Shown here piece after piece: positions 8,270 to 17,558 of a DNA stretch of 40,549 nt; within the stretch, counting starts at the first letter, position 1, and each line of letters starts with the position of its first letter. Both the position numbers and the translations under genes were made by a program. Origin of the DNA: Eshraghiella sp045124255 (GTDB taxonomy: Bacteria; Bacillota; Clostridia; Lachnospirales; Lachnospiraceae); the NCBI GenBank assembly GCA_045124255.1, contig JBGVLM010000042.1, positions 1 to 40,549 on the forward strand, written 5' to 3'. Below the pieces are notes generated by a model. It ran no database searches and was not told the DNA's origin. It saw only the letters and a list, made by a program, of their open reading frames with translations.

Positions 8270-9500
8270 GAAGATACAGGAGACAGTTTTAAATAAACTG
8301 TTGGATAAATATGAGAAAAGTAAGACATTTACAGGTACAAATCAGGTAAATCAAAGCTTTGCAAAAAGGATTTCGGATATATTTCCTAAATATAATGATG
8401 ATGCAGAATATGATTTGTTTTGCGATATCAATGAAGCTTTGCATGAACTTGAAATGTTACAATATATTTCCATAACATGTAAGAGAGGCGATATTATAAA
8501 TATGGTCTCTTTGAATGTTGCAAATCTGGAAAAAACATACAAATTTGTCTCTCGCGAGCCTAAAAGGGACGAGTGTGGTTGGTTGCTTGATACGATGAAG
8601 GCTTTTGAAGAAAAAGTAAAAAATAGTTCAGATGCTGAATTGCTTGGAAGGTATTTTCAGGTTCAGAGGGAAAAGATATCTAAAAATCAGAAGGTGGAAT
8701 ACTATGATGGTGATAAGGATGATTATAATGATTTATTGATGCTTGTATCAGTATTACTTACAAATAACAGTGAAATATTTGTAAGAGATTTATCAATCAG
8801 ATTATTTCATGATTCAAAGAGAGTAGAGAAGCTTGAGTCCAAGGCGAAGGGGTTGTTGTACCAATATGGTGATTATTTGGATAAGGATTCGGTATTTGAA
8901 GAATGTAATGTTCTAAAAACACCAACATATGTGAGCGTAAAAGGTAATGCTATACTGGTGATTGCTGGGCAGACAGTGGATTTATCAAAGTTTGTGGGAG
9001 ATATAGCATTGTCTACAGAGTTGTTAAAGGAACTTGAAAACATAACTGTTACAGGAACAAGGGTTGTGACTGTTGAGAATCTGACAAGCTTTCATAATTA
9101 TGGAGTTGTTAAGAAGGATGCTGATGATTTTGTCATATATCTTGGTGGATTTCATAATAGGGCAAAGAGAGAATTTTTGATGAAATTGTATGAATGGAAT
9201 GAGAATAAGGAGTATAGACATTTTGGAGATATTGATGCGGGTGGATTCTATATACTGGAGCATCTAAAGCGTAAGACGGGTATTCCGTTTATATCAATGA
9301 ATATGGATATAAGTACGTTGGATAAATATATGGAGCATACCAAGGAGTTGACTATAAATGACAGGAAGCGACTTGAAGCTTTGCTTGGAAAAATAAAGAA
9401 TGATAGGGAAGTGATTGAGTTTATGCTGAAAAATGGATGTAAGCTCGAACAGGAGGCAGTTGGATGTGAAAGATCCATAACGAAGTTGGACTTAAAATAA
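8259..9500 (+). CDS. jetD: Wadjet nuclease subunit JetD (Toprim, DUF2220-like)
   Basis: This 413-residue protein ends the operon; its ATG lies within the last codons of jetC (11-base overlap). The C-terminal half is a Toprim fold: the conserved glutamate is in VENLTSF (Glu273), and the metal-binding GDIDAGG carries Asp324 and Asp326. A conserved YLGGFHNRAKREFL segment sits between them. The N-terminal half is winged-helix-like and resembles the DUF3322/topoisomerase VI A arrangement. In characterised systems JetD cleaves plasmid DNA once the JetABC condensin has reeled it in. All acidic residues are retained, so the system looks intact. A weak hairpin with a T-run follows at 9565-9590. Confidence 0.93.
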   Translation: MTFKKIQETVLNKLLDKYEKSKTFTGTNQVNQSFAKRISDIFPKYNDDAEYDLFCDINEALHELEMLQYISITCKRGDIINMVSLNVANLEKTYKFVSREPKRDECGWLLDTMKAFEEKVKNSSDAELLGRYFQVQREKISKNQKVEYYDGDKDDYNDLLMLVSVLLTNNSEIFVRDLSIRLFHDSKRVEKLESKAKGLLYQYGDYLDKDSVFEECNVLKTPTYVSVKGNAILVIAGQTVDLSKFVGDIALSTELLKELENITVTGTRVVTVENLTSFHNYGVVKKDADDFVIYLGGFHNRAKREFLMKLYEWNENKEYRHFGDIDAGGFYILEHLKRKTGIPFISMNMDISTLDKYMEHTKELTINDRKRLEALLGKIKNDREVIEFMLKNGCKLEQEAVGCERSITKLDLK

Positions 9501-9564
9501 GAAAGTTATATGAAAATGGAAAAATCTTGCTTGAAATTTTACTTATGGTGGGAGAAGCAAAATT

Positions 9565-9590
9565 TCGAAATTTAATTTTCGATTTTTTTT
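9565..9590 (+). terminator. weak terminator after jetD
   Basis: TCGAAA / TTTCGA stem with a 6-nt loop followed directly by eight T residues, 65 bases after the jetD stop. Confidence 0.5.
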
Positions 9591-9608
9591 GAATCACATC
9601 AAAATCTA

Positions 9609-9638
9609 TTGAAGAAACTGGATACTATGCGTTATAAT
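9609..9638 (+). promoter_or_regulatory. promoter of the glycine-rich surface protein
   Basis: TTGAAG (9609-9614), an 18-base spacer and a perfect TATAAT (9633-9638). The 66-base leader ends in AGGAGG eight bases before the ATG at 9705. Confidence 0.6.
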
Positions 9639-9704
9639 GTTTAAGATTTATAACGAGTTACAAAAGACATTGCTTATTCAATAACTATCTAGGAGGTATA
9701 AAAA

Positions 9705-11822
9705 ATGCAAAAGAGAACGAAACTTTCAAAACAAATACTGAGCTTTATATCGAGCTTAATAATGATATTTAGCCTGTTACCGATGTCAGCGATGGCGGAT
9801 ACGATAAGCGGTGACCCTGTAGCATATTTGGATTATGACTATGATTCTGGCGAGTTCGTAACTAAATCTGTTTCAGCAAGTGATTACACGGAGGTAATTG
9901 ACACCACAATTACACTTGGCGAAGAAGGAAAGACCACTTGGTATGTGGTCAGTGGTTCGATGGACACTAGAAGCCGTATTACTGTCAGTGGTGATGTGCA
10001 TCTGATTCTTGTGGATGGGTGCAAGTGGTACACTAACGGCGGAATCACTGTGGAGGGAGAAAACAGCCTGACTATCTATGCTCAAAGCAACGACGAAAGT
10101 ACAATGGGTAAAATGTTCTCAAACACAGATTATAGTGTTAATGCTGGTATTGGCGGAGAAAATGGAAATAATTGTGGAACTGTGATAATCAATGGTGGTT
10201 ATATAAATGCTGGTGGAGTTGGTACTGATACTGACTGCGGAGCGGGTATCGGCGGAGGTGCAGGTGCTGATGGCGGTAATATTACCATCAACGGAGGAAT
10301 CGTAACGGGGAATGGTTCGTGTGGCTATAATGGCGAAAAAGGTGGTGCTGGTATTGGTGGCGGAAACGGTGGAAACGCCGGATACATCACAATCAATGGT
10401 GGTGTAGTGTCAGGGTATACAGTAAACGGAAGTGCGAGTATTGGCGGTGGTTGCTGTGGTGACGGCGGTGACATTATCATTGCCGGCGGCACGGTAACTG
10501 CAGATGTTATTGGCTGTGGAGCCAACGGCGAGGGAGGCTCTGTTACCATTAGTGGAGGTTCTGTTATTGCCAATGGTTGTGGCGGACAGGGGGCTTCTAT
10601 TGGTGGTGTAGGCAGTACGGTTACCATCACAGGTGGTACGGTTATGGCAAATAAGTCGTACTTCAAGTATGTCGGACAAATAATTAACGGATATGTTGCT
10701 GATACAGGCATCGGTGGAACAAACAGTACTGTTGTGATTAAAGGAGGCGTAGTAAAAGCCATTGGTGGCGGTAAGAGCAATGGCACGGGCGGACCTGCGA
10801 TAGGTGGCGGGGACGTTATAATCTCCGGTGGCGATATTACCGCATATACTGGATACTGTTGTGGTGCAGCCATTGGTGGAAGTGGTAAAAATGAAGGCGG
10901 AAGTGTTACTATAACAGGTGGCACCATATATGCTGCAACTGGTGCGATTAACAGTGAGAGAACCGATACGACTGCCATTGGCAATGGAATGGATGGTAGC
11001 GGTTGTAAGGTTACTATTTCCGGTGGTACATTTACAACTGATACTTCGTTTAGCGACACCCTTGCCAATGTTTTGGTTGATGGCTAAGGTTTCCGTACCT
11101 ACACAACAGAAGACGAGACCATTACTTACGGCGGTTGGCTTAACACAGATTTGAAAGCGACTGGTATTTCTGCATCAGTTTTGCCAATGCCATTTGAAAG
11201 TGTTGCCATTGAAACAGACAAGGACAGTTGTGACTATGGTGATGATGTGACTGTAAGTGTAGAGGCTATCTTGGACGAACAATATAGTGAAGTTACATAC
11301 CAATGGTCTGTGGACGGAGTTTCAGTTGAAGAAAGTATGTCAACATATACAATGAAAAAGCCGAATGCTGGTACACACATCGTTTCCTGTACAGTTATCA
11401 GTGAAGGAGATTCTCAAACGCTATCCACAACAATTACTGTGGACAAAGTAGGTCAGACTGCACCGAGCGTAAGCAAGACAGACGAAACTGTTTTCAACAA
11501 GGCAGATGGAAAGATTTCCGGTCTGACAACTGCAATGGAATGGCGTAAAGACGGCGAAAGCACTTATACGAAAGTAACAGATGCTGAGCTTACTGACCTT
11601 GAAGCAGGAATATACTATGTCCGCTATGCAGAAACATTTAACTTCAATGCTTCACCAGAGACAAAGATAGTAATTGACGCGGCACAGGAAGTGATAAATC
11701 CTGCAACCGGAGATAATAGCAACATCCGGATGTGGTTCGCAGTTCTGTTCGTAAGCGGAATGGGTATTTTCGGACTCAGCATTTACAACAGAAAAAGAAA
11801 AACAGCGAGAAGTAACCCCTAA
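9705..11822 (+). pseudogene. glycine-rich repeat surface protein split by one stop codon
   Basis: The first open part (9705-11087) has a signal peptide (Lys-rich start, hydrophobic core, cleavage near AMADT). It is followed by some ten degenerate glycine-rich units such as AGIGGG, GGNITINGG and GGSVTISGG, which suggest a right-handed beta-helix stalk. A TAA at 11085-11087 interrupts, but the same frame continues without any shift (GFRTYTTEDETITYGGW) into two Ig-like domains. It ends with NPATGDN, a membrane helix and an RKRK tail, a variant sortase or membrane anchor. The downstream part has no ribosome binding site of its own; a TTG at 11151 is the only possible start. One substitution therefore separates the secreted domain from its anchor. 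A real nonsense mutation, a sequencing error or stop read-through are all possible. Confidence 0.8.
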
Positions 11823-11831
11823 AGCTAACGG

Positions 11832-11865
11832 GCGGTGATGGAGTGATCCATCATCGCACGTTTTT
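11832..11865 (+). terminator. terminator after the surface protein
   Basis: Stem GCGGTGATGGA / TCCATCATCGC (one G-T wobble), GTGA loop, then ACGTTTTT. Confidence 0.8.
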
Positions 11866-11967
11866 ACGGATTTTGAGCAAAAGATTTCCCACGTGTTATG
11901 AATGTACATTTGTATTATATATTTTATAGTAAAAGACGAATAGAAATTATCCGAAAATCAAGTTCCT

Positions 11968-12042
11968 ATGAAAAGGATCATTTCAGCATATGAAGAAAAT
12001 AAAAGAAATGAATTAAAGTATTATAAGAAACGTAAACGGTAA
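11968..12042 (+). CDS. 24-residue Lys/Arg-rich ORF, possible gene remnant
   Basis: ATG to TAA encoding MKRIISAYEENKRNE and a basic tail ending KKRKR. AAAAGG-type bases overlap the start rather than precede it, and the frame is open only nine codons further upstream. It is probably debris; no family is recognised. The surrounding 11866-12066 holds nothing else that I can support. Confidence 0.15.
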   Translation: MKRIISAYEENKRNELKYYKKRKR

Positions 12043-12066
12043 TTGAGCGCTTACTCTTCTAAGCCT

Positions 12067-12269
12067 TATGGTTAGAAAAATTCCCCCAATCTCATTACTT
12101 TTTCTACCCATACAGAGTATTTTTCTCCTCTATGGTAAGAAAAAATCCAATAAATCCAACTAAAAATCTACCCATGTGAGGCTATTTCATGGCGTATGGT
12201 AAGAAAATTTGATGATTCCACCTCTGAAATTCTGCCCATAAGCAGGCTTTTATCATTCTATGGGCAGAA
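12067..12269. repeat. 64-nt-periodic array of imperfect hairpins
   Basis: TATGG-starting arms occur at 12067, 12131, 12195 and 12259, exactly 64 bases apart. Each unit has an arm like TATGGTAAGAAAA, a variable stretch of ~22, a second arm TCTACCCAT, then 18 variable bases. Read on the minus strand, each unit is a 46-nt imperfect palindrome (TATGGGTAGAAAA ... TTTTCTTACCATA) separated by 18-nt spacers. The right-most arm pair changes together (CTGCCCATA with TATGGGCAG), which looks like compensatory change preserving pairing. No cas genes or typical CRISPR repeat are present. It lies between a plus-strand and a minus-strand gene, both ending toward it. Confidence 0.75.
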
Positions 12270-12345
12270 CATGAATGAAGGGAGCTTGCCGGATGTATGG
12301 ATAATTCATATTTTTGCGGATAGAAAATCGTAGGATATAAATTTA

Positions 12346-12378
12346 ATAGGTTCCCCCTCATCCAAAGGGAGAACCTAT
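12346..12378 (-). terminator. terminator of the SpaA-like gene
   Basis: Stem ATAGGTTCTCCCT / AGGGGGAACCTAT (minus strand, one mismatch), seven bases past the stop codon. The following bases are TTAAATTTAT, so the U-tract is imperfect. Confidence 0.65.
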
Positions 12379-12384
12379 ATTAGT

Positions 12385-14265
12385 TTAACATTCCCTATTC
12401 GAATTTTTCTTCATCAATATAAAGAATGATGCTAGTAACATTATGCCGAGTGCTATCGTTACGAAAAGCCATGTTGTTACTTTTCCGGCGTTGCCGGCTT
12501 CAACATTTGTATTATTATCCTGACCACCGTTTGCTGCGCCGGAAGGTGTTGTTTCTTCGGTTGAAGAAGTTTCCTGCTCGGATGTAGGTGCTTCGGTTGA
12601 AGAAGTTTCCTGTTCGGTAGTAGTTCCTTCGGTTGGAGCATTTCCCTGCGATGTCTTTTTATTTGTTGCTGTTATCATTTTGCCCTCTGTATCAGAGCTT
12701 AATATCACAAATTGGTTTTCTGAATAAATAACACTTGATATATCATATCCTTCGGCAGCTTCGACCTCTACGAAACGGTAGGTTCCCGGACCAAGATTGG
12801 TATAGGTAACCTGGCCATTGCTATCGGTATCTTTTACAAGAGTTTCGCTTTCAGGAGTATAGTCTTCCCAGGCAGAATTATTATATTGCTGAAGCTTGAA
12901 GCTTGCGCCTTCGATAGGAGCCAAAGTATCTGCGTCTTTTTTGGTAAGAGTAGCAGATTTACGTTCGCTGGCTTCAATACCGCCTGTCAGGTAATTAATT
13001 TTAAGGCTTGGACTTTCGGCTGATTCCGAATTGCTGTTGCAGGTTAGGTATGCGGTGTTGGTATATTCTTCTTTGGAAAAAATTCCGTTATCATTAGAAC
13101 TCTTAGCCTTTATATAAACCTGAAATGCATATACAGGATATTCTCCATTAATGTTATATATATCAGCGACTGCATTTAATTCATCCTCTGTAAAGTGTAT
13201 GTAAGCAGCAGATATTTTTGTTTTAAAATCGTCTGCGTTATCGGCCATTTTTAATGAATCCGGAAGGGTTCCAAGGTTGACAAGAATAGTTTTTTGGTCT
13301 TTGGAAGAGCCGTAAGTAAGCGGATGATTGTTAATATATTCTTCCCATTCACTCTGGGACTCAAATGCGGCTCCGTTAACTGTATCCTCTTCATTAATGT
13401 TAGTAAACTGCTCTGTTATGTCAAGTTTAAAAGCTGATTTGTTTGAAAGTGTATCGTTGTCTTTTGGATGATTGATAGGTGTATTTACTCTGATTGTATC
13501 TACAATTAAGTCATCCGGCAGAACATCTTTTATAACAACATTTTCAATAGTTGCAGCAGTTTGACCGGTATAGACAGCCAGAGCGTTATCATAATTACCA
13601 TAAATGTACCAGTCCACAGTTGTATCATCAGTATCATGATTACCAAGTTTGCTTAAAAGTCCGTAATTCCAGGTAACGTCAGGATTATCTGCATAAGGAA
13701 ATCCGGTAGAAGCAGGATTCAGAGGAATTGTCAATTGTACACCGCCGATATTTACGTTTGCGTCAGCACGGTCCTGGCGGATACAGTAGCAGTATACTTC
13801 AAAATAACCGGAGACTTCCATGAATTGTTCACAGCCGTCTGTAAATGTACATATGATTTGATTATCCTGAACCTTCCATTTGCCGATGACCATATTATTA
13901 TATATTAGGTCACTTTCTGAGAGTGAATCGTTAAATGAGAAGCAACTGTCATCCAGATTTATCTCAAAATAATCCCCGCTTTTAACAATGTTATAGAACT
14001 TATCTGATGTGATTCTCCAATCAATAGTTACCTTATAATATTTACCGGCAAGCAGTGAGCCGTTAACTACATTGTCTTCAACTACAATATCCGAGTTTTC
14101 GGTATTTTCTATGCTGATTGCAATGTCGGAAAGACTATTGGTTACAGATGAAGCATCTGCAGCATTAACAGCAGTTATATTGTCTATGCCTGCAAAGAAT
14201 ATTGCTACAAATAGAATTGAGCATAGGATAAAGTAAATTACCCCGTTTTTGACTGTTTTTTTCAT
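12385..14265 (-). CDS. SpaA/Cna_B-like cell-surface protein
   Basis: This 626-residue secreted protein has a signal peptide (MKKTVKNG, hydrophobic core, cleavage near NAADA). Residues ~45-420 form two beta-rich regions (DYFEINLDDSCFSF; ATIENVVIKDVLPDDL) resembling the adhesive domains of Gram-positive MSCRAMM-type proteins. Residues ~435-540 are a SpaA/Cna_B prealbumin-like domain (LTKKDADTLAPIEGASFKL ... GPGTYRFVEVEAAEGY), where a Lys-Asn isopeptide bond is usual. A Thr/Ser/Glu-rich spacer follows with a 36-bp DNA repeat (TEQETSS units), then one membrane helix and a short positive tail. No LPxTG-type motif precedes the helix, so I infer membrane rather than sortase anchoring. It is a single gene with its own promoter and terminator. 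The ligand is unknown. Confidence 0.8.
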   Translation of the reverse strand: MKKTVKNGVIYFILCSILFVAIFFAGIDNITAVNAADASSVTNSLSDIAISIENTENSDIVVEDNVVNGSLLAGKYYKVTIDWRITSDKFYNIVKSGDYFEINLDDSCFSFNDSLSESDLIYNNMVIGKWKVQDNQIICTFTDGCEQFMEVSGYFEVYCYCIRQDRADANVNIGGVQLTIPLNPASTGFPYADNPDVTWNYGLLSKLGNHDTDDTTVDWYIYGNYDNALAVYTGQTAATIENVVIKDVLPDDLIVDTIRVNTPINHPKDNDTLSNKSAFKLDITEQFTNINEEDTVNGAAFESQSEWEEYINNHPLTYGSSKDQKTILVNLGTLPDSLKMADNADDFKTKISAAYIHFTEDELNAVADIYNINGEYPVYAFQVYIKAKSSNDNGIFSKEEYTNTAYLTCNSNSESAESPSLKINYLTGGIEASERKSATLTKKDADTLAPIEGASFKLQQYNNSAWEDYTPESETLVKDTDSNGQVTYTNLGPGTYRFVEVEAAEGYDISSVIYSENQFVILSSDTEGKMITATNKKTSQGNAPTEGTTTEQETSSTEAPTSEQETSSTEETTPSGAANGGQDNNTNVEAGNAGKVTTWLFVTIALGIMLLASFFILMKKNSNREC

Positions 14266-14304
14266 ACTTACCTCTCCTTTGGCAGATTATGTTATCTGAT
14301 AAAA

Positions 14305-14333
14305 ATTATATCATGAATTTAACAAATAGTTAA
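14305..14333 (-). promoter_or_regulatory. promoter of the SpaA-like gene
   Basis: On the minus strand, TTAACT (14328-14333), 17 bases and TATAAT (14305-14310), followed by a leader with AGGAGAGG before the ATG. Confidence 0.55.
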
Positions 14334-14417
14334 GAAAAATTTGAATGCCGTAAATCATATTGTTTTTAAAAGATTAGCTTTTTTGCAGTTTATTTAGTGG
14401 ATAAATAAAAGAGATAG

Positions 14418-14426
14418 TGGTATAAT
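14418..14426 (+). promoter_or_regulatory. extended -10 promoter of the kinase operon
   Basis: TGGTATAAT is a perfect extended -10 element, and no good -35 is visible. The ~100-base leader contains a small GCACC/GGTGC hairpin (about 14468-14484). I see no known riboswitch in 14427-14533. Confidence 0.5.
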
Positions 14427-14533
14427 GTGGATATATATAGAAAGGGATTGCTGTGTGTATTAATGCCTGCACCGGCAATTGGTGCTGAAAAATGTTCTTG
14501 AGATAGCTGAAATGCATTTATGGAGTGAAGGAA

Positions 14534-17518
14534 ATGGTTAATACGAAAGAAAATAAGCTGATGACAATTTTAAAAGGGGTATTTTTATCCTTCGTGGGGA
14601 TAATATGCCTTTATTTAATTTTAGGGCAGATATTTCTTTCAAATGAAAAAGCAATCGGACAGAAGGAACATGAAACTTTCTCTGACGGATGGGTTTGGAT
14701 ACAGGAGGATGGCAGCAGAACAGAGATTGATATTCCCGGCAAATGTGAAGTTGAACGTAATGAATTGATGGTGGTGGAAAATGTTCTGCCGGATGACGTT
14801 AAAGATAACCAGTATTTGTGTATCAGAAGTTCCAAGCAGGAATTGAAGGTTTATGTGGATGGCGCACTGCGTCACGAATACTCTACGGCGGACACAAGAC
14901 TTTTTGGAAAGGTAAGTGCTGTAGCATTTGTATTTGTTGAATTGAACTCAGATGACGCAGGTAAAAACATCCGTATGGAGGTCAGGACGGATTCATCATA
15001 CTCCGGTGTTTTCCATGAGATATATTATGGAGAGAAATGGGAAATATGGAGTTACTTATTTGAAATTAACGGATTAGAGTTATGCATTGGAATTTTTATG
15101 CTGATTCTGGGCATTGCGGCAATCGTGATAAGCGTGGCATTGAAAATAAGCTATAAGAAGAATGTTGAGATGGAATTCCTGGGTTGGGGCGTTTTCCTTG
15201 CGGCAATATGGATTCTTGCCAACTCAGTTTTCAGACAGGTAATTTTCCCGAGCGTATCTGTAATAAGCGATATTGCATTTTTTATGGTAATGCTTTTAGC
15301 AATCCCGTTTATGCTGTATTTGGATTGCGTACAAAATGGCAGATACCGGAAAGTATATATGGTGATGATTATTCTGAATCTGGCAGATACGGTTATCTGC
15401 ACGGTATTGCATGTTGCTAATATCGTAGATTTTTCCGACACCATTAAATATATGGGAATAATCGCAGGTTCCTCTATTGCAGTTTTGGTTTTTACAATTA
15501 TAAGGGATGTTATAAAAAAACATATTAAAGAATACAAACTTGTTGCACTGGGCATTTTGACAATTTGTGTGGCAGCGGTAATCCAATTGATTTTATACTT
15601 TAAATGGACTAATCAGTTTAGCGGTTCAATTATTGCAATAAGTCTTATATTTGTGCTGATTATTTCTTTTGTTAATACCATGAATGACATTCTCGGACTG
15701 GAAAGAGAGAAACAGCAGGCAATTACATCTAATGAGGCAAAGGGCAGGTTTCTGGCGAATATGTCCCATGAAATCCGAACACCGATTAACGCTGTGCTTG
15801 GAATGGATGCAATGATTCTCAGAGAAACTGAAGATGAGAATATACGTGAATATGCCGTGAATATCCAGAATGCGGGACAGACCTTGCTGGCACTTATAAA
15901 TGACATTCTTGACCTTTCCAAAATTGAATCGGGCAAAATGGAAATAATTCCAACTAATTATGAGTTCAGCAGTATGCTGCATGATGTGGTTAATATGATT
16001 AAGATTAAGGCGGAGGATAAGGGCCTTAAAATGAATTTTAATGTTGACCACAGTCTGCCTTTTATGCTATGCGGTGATGAAGTAAGAATCAGACAGGTTC
16101 TTATTAATCTTTTATCCAATGCCGTAAAATATACAAAAGAAGGCAGTGTGGGACTTACGGTTACGGGTTCAAAGGATGGAGATAATATTTTGCTCAATTT
16201 TGTTGTGGAGGATTCGGGTATTGGTATCAAACAGGAGGACCTTCATAAACTTTTTGCCAGGTTTGAGAGAATCGAGGAAGAGAGAAACCGTAATATCGAG
16301 GGAACGGGACTTGGTATGAGTATTACGCTGCAACTGCTGCACCTTATGGGCAGTGAGCTGAAGGTGGAAAGTGAATATGGAGTGGGGTCAAAGTTCTATT
16401 TTGAACTGGCACAGCAGATTATTAATGATGAACCAATTGGTAATCTGGATGAACGGATAGAGAAGCTGTCAGCCGGTCAGAAATATGAAGTTGCTTTTGA
16501 AGCACCTGATGCACAGCTTTTAGTTGTTGACGACAATTCGATTAATAGAAAAGTATTTATCAATCTTTTAAAACAGACCAAGGTACATATTGATGAGGCG
16601 GAAAGCGGTTTTGAATGTATTGAAATGATAAAAGAAAAGCATTATGATGTGATTTTCTTAGACCATATGATGCCGGAGATGGATGGTATTGAGACCCTTC
16701 ACAGAATGAAGCAGATGACGGATTATCCATGTGAAAATACTCCTGTCGTGGCACTTACGGCTAACGCAATTCAGGGGGCCAAAGAGATGTATCTGAATGA
16801 GGGCTTCGATAATTTTATATCCAAGCCAATTCGTCCTGATAAGTTAGAAAAAATGATTGCTGATTTGCTTCCAGAGGAAATGTTGAATGAAAAATCAGGC
16901 GAGGCTTTCACAGAAACTGAACAAGGTGAATTTCCACCTGTCGAGGGCCTGGACTGGGATGCTGCAATGGAACATCTGGCGGATAAAGAACTTGTAATGG
17001 AAACGGTTCGTGATTTTTATTCTACTATGACGGCTGAAAAGGAATATCTTGGCCAATGCTTTGGCAATATTGATAATGATGAGATGTTAAAAAAATATCG
17101 TGTTAAGGTCCACGCAATGAAGAGTTCTCTTGCACTTATAGGCATAAGCGGACTCAGTGAAAAAGCAAGAGTATTGGAAATGGCGGCTGCAAGTGGGGAT
17201 AAAACCACCATATACGAACAGACAGATGCTTTTTTGCAGGAGTGGGAGCAGTACAGGGAACGACTTTCAATTTTTGCACCTAAGAAAGAAGATAAAGTTA
17301 AAGCGGATTTGAGTGTGGTTCGTGAGCTGTTATTCAACTTAAAGACTGCAATGGATGAAATGGATATTGATTTGGCGGATGATATTATGAAGTCTCTAAA
17401 AGCCTATGAATACAGCCGGAGTATTTCAGATAAGATGGAAAACCTTGCGGCAGCGGTAGTTAATTTGGATGTGGAAGCAGCGGCGGAAATAATAGAAGAA
17501 ATTATTAAGCTGCTATAA
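14534..17518 (+). CDS. hybrid sensor histidine kinase (HisKA-HATPase-REC-HPt)
   Basis: A membrane sensor of about 994 residues. One N-terminal helix is followed by an extracytoplasmic beta-rich segment (~40-175, like 7TM-DISM sensor domains) and about seven helices (~180-385). Next come HisKA with phospho-acceptor His412 (NMSHEIRTP), a HATPase with N-box (RQVLINLLSNAVKYT), G1 (DSGIGI) and G2 (GTGLGM), and a receiver domain with Asp710 (VIFLDHMMPEMDG). The C-terminal HPt has His860 (KVHAMKSSLALIG). A complete phosphorelay lies in one chain. The start is ATG 14534, with GGAG eight bases upstream; an upstream GTG at 14525 overlaps that site. A response regulator and a pullulanase follow closely, so I infer a starch- or envelope-related signal. 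No signal ligand can be read. Confidence 0.93.
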   Translation: MVNTKENKLMTILKGVFLSFVGIICLYLILGQIFLSNEKAIGQKEHETFSDGWVWIQEDGSRTEIDIPGKCEVERNELMVVENVLPDDVKDNQYLCIRSSKQELKVYVDGALRHEYSTADTRLFGKVSAVAFVFVELNSDDAGKNIRMEVRTDSSYSGVFHEIYYGEKWEIWSYLFEINGLELCIGIFMLILGIAAIVISVALKISYKKNVEMEFLGWGVFLAAIWILANSVFRQVIFPSVSVISDIAFFMVMLLAIPFMLYLDCVQNGRYRKVYMVMIILNLADTVICTVLHVANIVDFSDTIKYMGIIAGSSIAVLVFTIIRDVIKKHIKEYKLVALGILTICVAAVIQLILYFKWTNQFSGSIIAISLIFVLIISFVNTMNDILGLEREKQQAITSNEAKGRFLANMSHEIRTPINAVLGMDAMILRETEDENIREYAVNIQNAGQTLLALINDILDLSKIESGKMEIIPTNYEFSSMLHDVVNMIKIKAEDKGLKMNFNVDHSLPFMLCGDEVRIRQVLINLLSNAVKYTKEGSVGLTVTGSKDGDNILLNFVVEDSGIGIKQEDLHKLFARFERIEEERNRNIEGTGLGMSITLQLLHLMGSELKVESEYGVGSKFYFELAQQIINDEPIGNLDERIEKLSAGQKYEVAFEAPDAQLLVVDDNSINRKVFINLLKQTKVHIDEAESGFECIEMIKEKHYDVIFLDHMMPEMDGIETLHRMKQMTDYPCENTPVVALTANAIQGAKEMYLNEGFDNFISKPIRPDKLEKMIADLLPEEMLNEKSGEAFTETEQGEFPPVEGLDWDAAMEHLADKELVMETVRDFYSTMTAEKEYLGQCFGNIDNDEMLKKYRVKVHAMKSSLALIGISGLSEKARVLEMAAASGDKTTIYEQTDAFLQEWEQYRERLSIFAPKKEDKVKADLSVVRELLFNLKTAMDEMDIDLADDIMKSLKAYEYSRSISDKMENLAAAVVNLDVEAAAEIIEEIIKLL

Positions 17519-17558
17519 TACATTCTTATAGACATATATAGAAAGGATTGGGAATAAA

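Noticed and set aside
10325..11068. 247-codon proline-rich frame on the minus strand
   Set aside because: It is the complement of the glycine-rich repeats (GGN read backwards gives Pro), with no ribosome binding site.
12067..12269. CRISPR array
   Set aside because: The period fits, but there is no constant repeat longer than about 14 bases, the arms are internal palindromes, and no cas gene is present.
12385..12520. LPxTG sorting signal in the SpaA-like protein
   Set aside because: The residues before the C-terminal helix read EAGNAGKVTTW, with no LPxTG or NPxTG match.
14431..17550. Shared leader motif ATATATAGAAAGG before both the kinase and regulator genes
   Set aside because: In the second case it is simply the AT-rich ribosome binding region; a match of this length in AT-rich DNA is weak evidence.
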